DNA from: Amaurobius ferox
Taxonomy: Eukaryota > Arthropoda > Arachnida > Araneae > Amaurobiidae
Assembly (NCBI GenBank): GCA_951213105.1
Contig: OX578146.1
Span: 55,223,569 to 55,287,568, forward strand
Length of the DNA: 64,000 nt
Direction: 5' to 3'
Positions 12,081 to 25,700 of the stretch are shown piece after piece. Under the pieces are notes generated by a model. It searched no databases. It was not told where the DNA came from and saw only the letters and a program-made list of their open reading frames with translations. The translations under genes were made by a program, and so were the position numbers. How positions within the stretch are numbered: the stretch's first letter is position 1; the number at the start of each line of letters is the position of its first letter.

Positions 12081-14826
12081 AATCATATTGAGATGAGACA
12101 GGAAGAATGATAAATAGAGCTAAAAATATTATTATGAGACTAGCTGGAGTTACTCAAACCAACAATTCTTAAGAGACTGGACTTCTCGCTGTGGTCAGTC
12201 TTTTAAGAATTGGCGCAATAGGGATACGTTAAATATTATAAAAATTGCAACATAATGAAAATTTAATGTTTATGAAAATTGCAACACATGTCTTATATTG
12301 CAACACATGTCACATAAGTCATGTCTTATATAAAATGCACGGGATATATAATATGGAAAAGAATTATATTTTAGATTTTTATTTTAAGGTTGGATTTGCA
12401 TTGCAATATACAGTTTTACTCAAGACTTATTGCTGGTTTAGTTCCAGAATGTGTTATGCAATATGTTATGTATTACGGTCATTCCACATTGTACCTAGCA
12501 ACTTCCACTCTTCTGTTATCTGTTCGATTTATCTGCTGCTTTTAACAAGTGCCGTGCAATATTAGCAGAAGAAAACTATAATATAAAAGCTATAAATACT
12601 TTATTATATTAGGAAGCTAACTTGGAAGAATCATATTGAGATGAGACAGGAAGAATGATAAATAGAGCTAAAAATATTATTATGAGACTAGCTGGAGTTA
12701 CTCAAACCAACAATTCTTAAGAGACTGGACTTCTCGCTGTGGTCAGTCTTTTAAGAATTGGCGCAATAGGGATACGTTAAATATTATAAAAATTGCAACA
12801 TAATGAAAATTTAATGTTTATGAAAATTGCAACACATGTCTTATATTGCAACACATGTCACATAAGTCATGTCTTATATAAAATGCACGGGATATATAAT
12901 ATGGAAAAGAATTATATTTTAGATTTTTATTTTAAGGTTGGATTTGCATTGCAATATACAGTTTTACTCAAGACTTATTGCTGGTTTGGTTCCAGAATGT
13001 GTTATGCAATATGTTATGTATTACGGGCATTCCACATTGTACCTAGCAACTTCCACTCTTCTGTTATCTGTTCGATTTATCTGATGCTTTTAACAAGTGC
13101 CGTGCAATATTAGCAGAAGAAAACTATAATATAAAAGCTATAAATACTTTATTATATTAGGAAGCTAACTTGGAAGAATCATATTGAGATGAGACAGGAA
13201 GAATGATAAATAGAGCTAAAAATATTATTATGAGACTAGCTGGAGCCACCCAAACCAACAATTCTTAAGAGACTGGACTTCTCGCTGTGGTCAGTCTTTT
13301 AAGAATTGGCGCAATAGGGATACGTTAAATATTATAAAAATTGCAACATAATGAAAATTTAATGTTTATGAAAATTGCAACACATGTCTTATATTGCAAC
13401 ACATGTCACATAAGTCATGTCTTATATAAAATGCACGGGATATATAATATGGAAAAGAATTATATTTTAGATTTTTATTTTAAGGTTGGATTTGCATTGC
13501 TGCAATATACAGTTTTACTCAAGACTTATTGCTGGTTTGGTTCCAGAATGTGTTATGCAATATGTTATGTATTACGGGCATTCCACATTGTACCTAGCAA
13601 CTTCCACTCTTCTGTTATCTGTTCGATTTATCTGCTGCTTTTAACAAGTGCCGTGCAATATTAGCAGAAGAAAACTATAATATAAAAGCTATAAATACTT
13701 TATTACATTAGGAAGCTAACTTGGGAGAATCATATTGAGATAAGACAGGAAGAATGATAAATAGAGCTAAAAATATTATTATGAGACTAGCTGGAGCCAC
13801 CCAAACCAACAATTCTTAAGAGACTGGACTTCTCGCTGTGGTCAGTCTTTTAAGAATTGGCGCAATAGGGATACGTTAAATATTATAAAAATTGCAACAT
13901 AATGAAAATTTAATGTTTATGAAAATTGCAACACATGTCTTATATTGCAACACATGTCACATAAGTCATGTCTTATATAAAATGCACGGGATATATAATA
14001 TGGAAAAGAATTATATTTTAGATTTTTATTTTAAGGTTGGATTTGCATTGCTGCAATATACAGTTTTACTCAAGACTTATTGCTGGTTTGGTTCCAGAAT
14101 GTGTTATGCAATATGTTATGTATTACGGGCATTCCACATTGTACCTAGCAACTTCCACTCTTCTGTTATCTGTTCGATTTATCTGCTGCTTTTAACAAGT
14201 GCCGTGCAATATTAGCAGAAGAAAACTATAATATAAAAGCTATAAATACTTTATTACATTAGGAAGCTAACTTGGGAGAATCATATTGAGATAAGACAGG
14301 AAGAATGATAAATAGAGCTAAAAATATTATTATGAGACTAGCTGGAGCCACCCAAACCAACAATTCTTAAGAGACTGGACTTCTCGCTGTGGTCAGTCTT
14401 TTAAGAATTGGCGCAATAGGGATACGTTAAATATTATAAAAATTGCAACATAATGAAAATTTAATGTTTATGAAAATTGCAACACATGTCTTATATTGCA
14501 ACACATGTCACATAAGTCATGTCTTATATAAAATGCACGGGATATATAATATGGAAAAGAATTATATTTTAGATTTTTATTTTAAGGTTGGATTTGCATT
14601 GCAATATACAGTTTTACTCAAGACTTATTGCTGGTTTGGTTCCAGAATGTGTTATGCAATATGTTATGTATTACGGGCATTCCACATTGTACCTAGCAAC
14701 TTCCACTCTTCTGTTATCTGTTCGATTTATCTGCTGCTTTTAACAAGTGCCGTGCAATATTAGCAGAAGAAAACTATAATATAAAAGCTATAAATACTTT
14801 ATTATATTAGGAAACTAACTTGGAAG
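12081..14826. repeat. Five-monomer block, second copy
   Basis: Monomers starting at 12081, 12629, 13177, 13728 and 14279 repeat the variant order of the preceding block. The fifth monomer differs: it has AAG rather than AAT at codon 39 and GGAAACTAAC rather than GGAAGCTAAC at its end. The duplication therefore probably ended within or just before it. Confidence 0.8.
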
Positions 14827-15374
14827 AATCATATTGAGATGAGACAGGAAGAATGATAAATAGAGCTAAAAATATTATTATGAGACTAGCTGGAGTTACT
14901 CAAACCAACAATTCTTAAGAGACTGGACTTCTCGCTGTGGTCAGTCTTTTAAGAATTGGCGCAATAGGGATACGTTAAATATTATAAAAATTGCAACATA
15001 ATGAAAATTTAATGTTTATGAAAATTGCAACACATGTCTTATATTGCAACACATGTCACATAAGTCATGTCTTATATAAAATGCACGGGATATATAATAT
15101 GGAAAAGAATTATATTTTAGATTTTTATTTTAAGGTTGGATTTGCATTGCAATATACAGTTTTACTCAAGACTTATTGCTGGTTTGGTTCCAGAATGTGT
15201 TATGCAATATGTTATGTATTACGGGCATTCCACATTGTACCTAGCAACTTCCACTCTTCTGTTATCTGTTCGATTTATCTGCTGCTTTTAACAAGTGCCG
15301 TGCAATATTAGCAGAAGAAAACTATAATATAAAAGCTATAAATACTTTATTATATTAGGAAGCTAACTTGGAAG

Positions 15375-18300
15375 AATCATATTGAGATGAGACAGGAAGA
15401 ATGATAAATAGAGCTAAAAATATTATTATGAGACTAGCTGGAGTTACTCAATCCAACAATTCTTAAGAGACTGGACTTCTCGCTGTGGTCAGTCTTTTAA
15501 GAATTGGCGCAATAGGGATACGTTAAATATTATAAAAATTGCAACATAATGAAAATTTAATGTTTATGAAAATTGCAACACATGTCTTATATTGCAACAC
15601 ATGTCACATAAGTCATGTCTTATATAAAATGCACGGGATATATAATATCGAAAAGAATTATATTTTAGATTTTTATTTTAAGGTTGGATTTGCATTGCAA
15701 TATACAGTTTTACTCAAGACTTATCGCTGGTTTGGTTCCAGAATGTGTTATGCAATATGTTATGTATTACGGGCATTCCACATTGTACCTAGCAACTTCC
15801 ACTCTTCTGTTATCTGTTCGATTTATCTGCTGCTTTTAACAAGTGCCGTGCAATATTAGCAGAAGAAAACTATAATATAAAAGCTATAAATACTTTATTA
15901 TATTAGGAAGCTAACTTGGAAGAATCATATTGAGATGAGACAGGAAGAATGATAAATAGAGCTAAAAATATTATTATGAGACTAGCTGGAGTTACTCAAA
16001 CCAACAATTCTTAAGAGACTGGACTTCTCGCTGTGGTCAGTCTTTTAAGAATTGGCGCAATAAGGATACGTTAAATATTATAAAAATTGCAACATAATGA
16101 AAATTTAATGTTTATGAAAATTGCAACACATGTCTTATATTGCAACACATGTCACATAAGTCATGTCTTATATAAAATGCACGGGATATATAATATGGAA
16201 ATGAATTATATTTTAGATTTTTATTTTAAGGTTGGATTTGCATTGCAATATACAGTTTTACTCAAGACTTATTGCTGGTTTGGTTCCAGAATGTGTTATG
16301 CAATATGTTATGTATTACGGGCATTCCACATTGTACCTAGCAACTTCCACTCTTCTGTTATCTGTTCGATTTATCTGCTGCTTTTAACAAGTGCCGTGCA
16401 ATATTAGCAGAAGAAAACTATAATATAAAAGCTATAAATACTTTATTATATTAGGAAGCTAACTTGGAAGAATCATATTGAGATGAGACAGGAAGAATGA
16501 TAAATAGAGCTAAAAATATTATTATGGGACTAGCTGGAGTTACTCAAACCAACAATTCTTAAGAGACTGGACTTCTCGCTGTGGTCAGTCTTTTAAGAAT
16601 TGGCGCAATAGGGATACGTTAAATATTATAAAAATTGCAACATAATGAAAATTTAATGTTTATGAAAATTGCAACACATGTCTTATATTGCAACACATGT
16701 CACATAAGTCATGTCTTATATAAAATGCACGGGATATATAATATGGAAAAGAATTATATTTTAGATTTTTATTTTAAGTTTGGATTTGCATTGCTGCAAT
16801 ATACAGTTTTACTCAAGACTTATTGCTGGTTTGGTTCCAGAATGTGTTATGCAATATGTTATGTATTACGGGCATTCCACATTGTACCTAGCAACTTCCA
16901 CTCTTCTGTTATCTGTTCGATTTATCTGCTGCTTTTAACAAGTGCCGTGCAATATTAGCAGAAGAAAACTATAATATAAAAGCTATAAATACTTTATTAC
17001 ATTAGGAAGCTAACTTGGGAGAATCATATTGAGATAAGACAGGAAGAATGATAAATAGAGCTAAAAATATTATTATGAGACTAGCTGGAGCCACCCAAAC
17101 CAACAATTCTTAAGAGACTGGACTTCTCGCTGTGGTCAGTCTTTTAAGAATTGGCGCAATAGGGATACGTTAAATATTATAAAAATTGCAACATAATGAA
17201 AATTTAATGTTTATGAAAATTGCAACACATGTCTTATATTGCAACACATGTCACATAAGTCATGTCTTATATAAAATGCACGGGATATATAATATGGAAA
17301 AGAATTATATTTTAGATTTTTATTTTAAGGTTGGATTTGCATTGCTGCAATATACAGATTTACTCAAGACTTATTGCTGGTTTGGTTCCAGAATGTGTTA
17401 TGCAATATGTTATGTATTACGGGCATTCCACATTGTACCTAGCAACTTCCACTCTTCTGTTATCTGTTCGATTTATCTGCTGCTTTTAACAAGTGCCGTG
17501 CAATATTAGCAGAAGAAAACTATAATATAAAAGCTATAAATACTTTATTACATTAGGAAGCTAACTTGGGAGAATCATATTGAGATAAGACAGGAAGAAT
17601 GATAAATAGAGCTAAAAATATTATTATGAGACTAGCTGGAGCCACCCAAACCAACAATTCTTAAGAGACTGGACTTCTCGCTGTGGTCAGTCTTTTAAGA
17701 ATTGGCGCAATAGGGATACGTTAAATATTATAAAAATTGCAACATAATGAAAATTTAATGTTTATGAAAATTGCAACACATGTCTTATATTGCAACACAT
17801 GTCACATAAGTCATGTCTTATATAAAATGCACGGGATATATAATATGGAAAAGAATTATATTTTAGATTTTTATTTTAAGGTTGGATTTGCATTGCTGCA
17901 ATATACAGTTTTACTCAAGACTTATTGCTGGTTTGGTTCCAGAATGTGTTATGCAATATGTTATGTATTACGGGCATTCCACATTGTACCTAGCAACTTC
18001 CACTCTTCTGTTATCTGTTCGATTTATCTGCTGCTTTTAACAAGTGCCGTGCAATATTAGCAGAAGAAAACTATAATATAAAAGCTATAAATACTTTATT
18101 ACATTAGGAAGCTAACTTGGGAGAATCATATTGAGATAAGACAGGAAGAATGATAAATAGAGCTAAAAATATTATTATGAGACTAGCTGGAGCCACCCAA
18201 ACCAACAATTCTTAAGAGACTGGACTTCTCGCTGTGGTCAGTCTTTTAAGAATTGGCGCAATAGGGATACGTTAAATATTATAAAAATTGCAACATAATG

Positions 18301-19773
18301 AAAATTTAATGTTTATGAAAATTGCAACACATGTCTTATATTGCAACACATGTCACATAAGTCATGTCTTATATAAAATGCACGGGATATATAATATGGA
18401 AAAGAATTATATTTTAGATTTTTATTTTAAGGTTGGATTTGCATTGCTGCAATATACAGTTTTACTCAAGACTTATTGCTGGTTTGGTTCCAGAATGTGT
18501 TATGCAATATGTTATGTATTACGGGCATTCCACATTGTACCTAGCAACTTCCACTCTTCTGTTATCTGTTCGATTTATCTGCTGCTTTTAACAAGTGCCG
18601 TGCAATATTAGCAGAAGAAAACTATAATATAAAAGCTATAAATACTTTATTACATTAGGAAGCTAACTTGGGAGAATCATATTGAGATAAGACAGGAAGA
18701 ATGATAAATAGAGCTAAAAATATTATTATGAGACTAGCTGGAGCCACCCAAACCAACAATTCTTAAGAGACTGGACTTCTCGCTGTGGTCAGTCTTTTAA
18801 GAATTGGCGCAATAGGGATACGTTAAATATTATAAAAATTGCAACATAATGAAAATTTAATGTTTATGAAAATTGCAACACATGTCTTATATTGCAACAC
18901 ATGTCACATAAGTCATGTCTTATATAAAATGCACGGGATATATAATATGGAAAATAATTATATTTTAGATTTTTATTTTAAGGTTGGATTTGCATTGCAA
19001 TATACAGTTTTACTCAAGACTTATTGCTGGTTTGGTTCCAGAATGTGTTATGCAATATGTTATGTATTACGGGCATTCCACATTGTACCTAGCAACTTCC
19101 ACTCTTCTGTTATCTGTTCGATTTATCTGCTGCTTTTAACAAGTGCCGTGCAATATTAGCAGAAGAAAACTATAATATAAAAGCTATAAATACTTTATTA
19201 TATTAGGAAACTAACTTGGAAGAATCATATTGAGATGAGACAGGAAGAATGATAAATAGAGCTAAAAATATTATTATGAGACTAGCTGGAGCCACCCAAA
19301 CCAACAATTCTTAAGAGACTGGACTTCTCGCTGTGGTCAGTCTTTTAAGAATTGGCGCAATAGGGATACGTTAAATATTATAAAAATTGCAACATAATGA
19401 AAATTTAATGTTTATGAAAATTGCAACACATGTCTTATATTGCAACACATGTCACATAAGTCATGTCTTATATAAAATGCACGGGATATATAATATGGAA
19501 AAGAATTATATTTTAGATTTTTATTTTAAGGTTGGATTTGCATTGCTGCAATATACAGTTTTACTCAAGACTTATTGCTGGTTTGGTTCCAGAATGTGTT
19601 ATGCAATATGTTATGTATTACGGGCATTCCACATTGTACCTAGCAACTTCCACTCTTCTGTTATCTGTTCGATTTATCTGCTGCTTTTAACAAGTGCCGT
19701 GCAATATTAGCAGAAGAAAACTATAATATAAAAGCTATAAATACTTTATTATATTAGGAAGCTAACTTGGAAG
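15375..19773. repeat. Eight-monomer relative of the higher-order unit
   Basis: The variant order is Ile37/Arg63, Met39, Phe49, Asp58, type A, type A, Asn39, chimeric A. This matches the first half of the 16-monomer block that follows, except that one plain type A monomer is present twice (17573 and 18124) and the last member carries CTG. It looks like an earlier or partial version of the higher-order unit. Confidence 0.8.
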
Positions 19774-22700
19774 AATCATATTGAGATGAGACAGGAAGAA
19801 TGATAAATAGAGCTAAAAATATTATTATGAGACTAGCTGGAGTTACTCAATCCAACAATTCTTAAGAGACTGGACTTCTCGCTGTGGTCAGTCTTTTAAG
19901 AATTGGCGCAATAGGGATACGTTAAATATTATAAAAATTGCAACATAATGAAAATTTAATGTTTATGAAAATTGCAACACATGTCTTATATTGCAACACA
20001 TGTCACATAAGTCATGTCTTATATAAAATGCACGGGATATATAATATCGAAAAGAATTATATTTTAGATTTTTATTTTAAGGTTGGATTTGCATTGCAAT
20101 ATACAGTTTTACTCAAGACTTATCGCTGGTTTGGTTCCAGAATGTGTTATGCAATATGTTATGTATTACGGGCATTCCACATTGTACCTAGCAACTTCCA
20201 CTCTTCTGTTATCTGTTCGATTTATCTGCTGCTTTTAACAAGTGCCGTGCAATATTAGCAGAAGAAAACTATAATATAAAAGCTATAAATACTTTATTAT
20301 ATTAGGAAGCTAACTTGGAAGAATCATATTGAGATGAGACAGGAAGAATGATAAATAGAGCTAAAAATATTATTATGAGACTAGCTGGAGTTACTCAAAC
20401 CAACAATTCTTAAGAGACTGGACTTCTCGCTGTGGTCAGTCTTTTAAGAATTGGCGCAATAAGGATACGTTAAATATTATAAAAATTGCAACATAATGAA
20501 AATTTAATGTTTATGAAAATTGCAACACATGTCTTATATTGCAACACATGTCACATAAGTCATGTCTTATATAAAATGCACGGGATATATAATATGGAAA
20601 TGAATTATATTTTAGATTTTTATTTTAAGGTTGGATTTGCATTGCAATATACAGTTTTACTCAAGACTTATTGCTGGTTTGGTTCCAGAATGTGTTATGC
20701 AATATGTTATGTATTACGGGCATTCCACATTGTACCTAGCAACTTCCACTCTTCTGTTATCTGTTCGATTTATCTGCTGCTTTTAACAAGTGCCGTGCAA
20801 TATTAGCAGAAGAAAACTATAATATAAAAGCTATAAATACTTTATTATATTAGGAAGCTAACTTGGAAGAATCATATTGAGATGAGACAGGAAGAATGAT
20901 AAATAGAGCTAAAAATATTATTATGGGACTAGCTGGAGTTACTCAAACCAACAATTCTTAAGAGACTGGACTTCTCGCTGTGGTCAGTCTTTTAAGAATT
21001 GGCGCAATAGGGATACGTTAAATATTATAAAAATTGCAACATAATGAAAATTTAATGTTTATGAAAATTGCAACACATGTCTTATATTGCAACACATGTC
21101 ACATAAGTCATGTCTTATATAAAATGCACGGGATATATAATATGGAAAAGAATTATATTTTAGATTTTTATTTTAAGTTTGGATTTGCATTGCTGCAATA
21201 TACAGTTTTACTCAAGACTTATTGCTGGTTTGGTTCCAGAATGTGTTATGCAATATGTTATGTATTACGGGCATTCCACATTGTACCTAGCAACTTCCAC
21301 TCTTCTGTTATCTGTTCGATTTATCTGCTGCTTTTAACAAGTGCCGTGCAATATTAGCAGAAGAAAACTATAATATAAAAGCTATAAATACTTTATTACA
21401 TTAGGAAGCTAACTTGGGAGAATCATATTGAGATAAGACAGGAAGAATGATAAATAGAGCTAAAAATATTATTATGAGACTAGCTGGAGCCACCCAAACC
21501 AACAATTCTTAAGAGACTGGACTTCTCGCTGTGGTCAGTCTTTTAAGAATTGGCGCAATAGGGATACGTTAAATATTATAAAAATTGCAACATAATGAAA
21601 ATTTAATGTTTATGAAAATTGCAACACATGTCTTATATTGCAACACATGTCACATAAGTCATGTCTTATATAAAATGCACGGGATATATAATATGGAAAA
21701 GAATTATATTTTAGATTTTTATTTTAAGGTTGGATTTGCATTGCTGCAATATACAGATTTACTCAAGACTTATTGCTGGTTTGGTTCCAGAATGTGTTAT
21801 GCAATATGTTATGTATTACGGGCATTCCACATTGTACCTAGCAACTTCCACTCTTCTGTTATCTGTTCGATTTATCTGCTGCTTTTAACAAGTGCCGTGC
21901 AATATTAGCAGAAGAAAACTATAATATAAAAGCTATAAATACTTTATTACATTAGGAAGCTAACTTGGGAGAATCATATTGAGATAAGACAGGAAGAATG
22001 ATAAATAGAGCTAAAAATATTATTATGAGACTAGCTGGAGCCACCCAAACCAACAATTCTTAAGAGACTGGACTTCTCGCTGTGGTCAGTCTTTTAAGAA
22101 TTGGCGCAATAGGGATACGTTAAATATTATAAAAATTGCAACATAATGAAAATTTAATGTTTATGAAAATTGCAACACATGTCTTATATTGCAACACATG
22201 TCACATAAGTCATGTCTTATATAAAATGCACGGGATATATAATATGGAAAAGAATTATATTTTAGATTTTTATTTTAAGGTTGGATTTGCATTGCTGCAA
22301 TATACAGTTTTACTCAAGACTTATTGCTGGTTTGGTTCCAGAATGTGTTATGCAATATGTTATGTATTACGGGCATTCCACATTGTACCTAGCAACTTCC
22401 ACTCTTCTGTTATCTGTTCGATTTATCTGCTGCTTTTAACAAGTGCCGTGCAATATTAGCAGAAGAAAACTATAATATAAAAGCTATAAATACTTTATTA
22501 CATTAGGAAGCTAACTTGGGAGAATCATATTGAGATAAGACAGGAAGAATGATAAATAGAGCTAAAAATATTATTATGAGACTAGCTGGAGCCACCCAAA
22601 CCAACAATTCTTAAGAGACTGGACTTCTCGCTGTGGTCAGTCTTTTAAGAATTGGCGCAATAGGGATACGTTAAATATTATAAAAATTGCAACATAATGA

Positions 22701-25700
22701 AAATTTAATGTTTATGAAAATTGCAACACATGTCTTATATTGCAACACATGTCACATAAGTCATGTCTTATATAAAATGCACGGGATATATAATATGGAA
22801 AATAATTATATTTTAGATTTTTATTTTAAGGTTGGATTTGCATTGCAATATACAGTTTTACTCAAGACTTATTGCTGGTTTGGTTCCAGAATGTGTTATG
22901 CAATATGTTATGTATTACGGGCATTCCACATTGTACCTAGCAACTTCCACTCTTCTGTTATCTGTTCGATTTATCTGCTGCTTTTAACAAGTGCCGTGCA
23001 ATATTAGCAGAAGAAAACTATAATATAAAAGCTATAAATACTTTATTATATTAGGAAACTAACTTGGAAGAATCATATTGAGATGAGACAGGAAGAATGA
23101 TAAATAGAGCTAAAAATATTATTATGAGACTAGCTGGAGTTACTCAAACCAACAATTCTTAAGAGACTGGACTTCTCGCTGTGGTCAGTCTTTTAAGAAT
23201 TGGCGCAATAGGGATACGTTAAATATTATAAAAATTGCAACATAATGAAAATTTAATGTTTATGAAAATTGCAACACATGTCTTATATTGCAACACATGT
23301 CACATAAGTCATGTCTTATATAAAATGCACGGGATATATAATATGGAAAAGAATTATATTTTAGATTTTTATTTTAAGGTTGGATTTGCATTGCAATATA
23401 CAGTTTTACTCAAGACTTATTGCTGGTTTGGTTCCAGAATGTGTTATGCAATATGTTATGTATTACGGGCATTCCACATTGTACCTAGCAACTTCCACTC
23501 TTCTGTTATCTGTTCGATTTATCTGCTGCTTTTAACAAGTGCCGTGCAATATTAGCAGAAGAAAACTATAATATAAAAGCTATAAATACTTTATTATATT
23601 AGGAAGCTAACTTGGAATTATCATATTGAGATGAGACAGGAAGAATGATAAATAGAGCTAAAAATATTATTATGAGACTAGCTGGAGTTACTCAATCCAA
23701 CAATTCTTAAGAGACTGGACTTCTCGCTGTGGTCAGTCTTTTAAGAATTGGCGCAATAGGGATACGTTAAATATTATAAAAATTGCAACATAATGAAAAT
23801 TTAATGTTTATGAAAATTGCAACACATGTCTTATATTGCAACACATGTCACATAAGTCATGTCTTATATAAAATGCACATGATATATAATATCGAAAAGA
23901 ATTATATTTTAGATTATTATTTTAAGGTTGGATTTGCATTGCAATATACAGTTTTACTCAAGACTTATCGCTGGTTTGGTTCCAGAATGTGTTATGCAAT
24001 ATGTTATGTATTACGGGCATTCCACATTGTACCTAGCAACTTCCACTCTTCTGTTATCTGTTCGATTTATCTGCTGCTTTTAACAAGTGCCGTGCAATAT
24101 TAGCAGAAGAAAACTATAATATAAAAGCTATAAATACTTTATTATATTAGGAAGCTAACTTGGAAGAATCATATTGAGATGAGACAGGAAGAATGATAAA
24201 TAGAGCTAAAAATATTATTATGAGACTAGCTGGAGTTACTCAAACCAACAATTCTTAAGAGACTGGACTTCTCGCTGTGGTCAGTCTTTTAAGAATTGGC
24301 GCAATAAGGATACGTTAAATATTATAAAAATTGCAACATAATGAAAATTTAATGTTTATGAAAATTGCAACACATGTCTTATATTGCAACACATGTCACA
24401 TAAGTCATGTCTTATATAAAATGCACGGGATATATAATATGGAAATGAATTATATTTTAGATTTTTATTTTAAGGTTGGATTTGCATTGCAATATACAGT
24501 TTTACTCAAGACTTATTGCTGGTTTGGTTCCAGAATGTGTTATGCAATATGTTATGTATTACGGGCATTCCACATTGTACCTAGCAACTTCCACTCTTCT
24601 GTTATCTGTTCGATTTATCTGCTGCTTTTAACAAGTGCCGTGCAATATTAGCAGAAGAAAACTATAATATAAAAGCTATAAATACTTTATTATATTAGGA
24701 AGCTAACTTGGAAGAATCATATTGAGATGAGACAGGAAGAATGATAAATAGAGCTAAAAATATTATTATGAGACTAGCTGGAGTTACTCAAACCAACAAT
24801 TCTTAAGAGACTGGACTTCTCGCTGTGGTCAGTCTTTTAAGAATTGGCGCAATAGGGATACGTTAAATATTATAAAAATTGCAACATAATGAAAATTTAA
24901 TGTTTATGAAAATTGCAACACATGTCTTATATTGCAACACATGTCACATAAGTCATGTCTTATATAAAATGCACGGGATATATAATATGGAAAAGAATTA
25001 TATTTTAGATTTTTATTTTAAGGTTGGATTTGCATTGCAATATACAGTTTTACTCAAGACTTATTGCTGGTTTGGTTCCAGAATGTGTTATGCAATATGT
25101 TATGTATTACGGGCATTCCACATTGTACCTAGCAACTTCCACTCTTCTGTTATCTGTTCGATTTATCTGCTGCTTTTAACAAGTGCCGTGCAATATTAGC
25201 AGAAGAAAACTATAATATAAAAGCTATAAATACTTTATTATATTAGGAAACTAACTTGGAAGAATCATATTGAGATGAGACAGGAAGAATGATAAATAGA
25301 GCTAAAAATATTATTATGAGACTAGCTGGAGTTACTCAAACCAACAATTCTTAAGAGACTGGACTTCTCGCTGTGGTCAGTCTTTTAAGAATTGGCGCAA
25401 TAGGGATACGTTAAATATTATAAAAATTGCAACATAATGAAAATTTAATGTTTATGAAAATTGCAACACATGTCTTATATTGCAACACATGTCACATAAG
25501 TCATGTCTTATATAAAATGCACGGGATATATAATATGGAAAAGAATTATATTTTAGATTTTTATTTTAAGGTTGGATTTGCATTGCAATATACAGTTTTA
25601 CTCAAGACTTATTGCTGGTTTGGTTCCAGAATGTGTTATGCAATATGTTATGTATTACGGGCATTCCACATTGTACCTAGCAACTTCCACTCTTCTGTTA

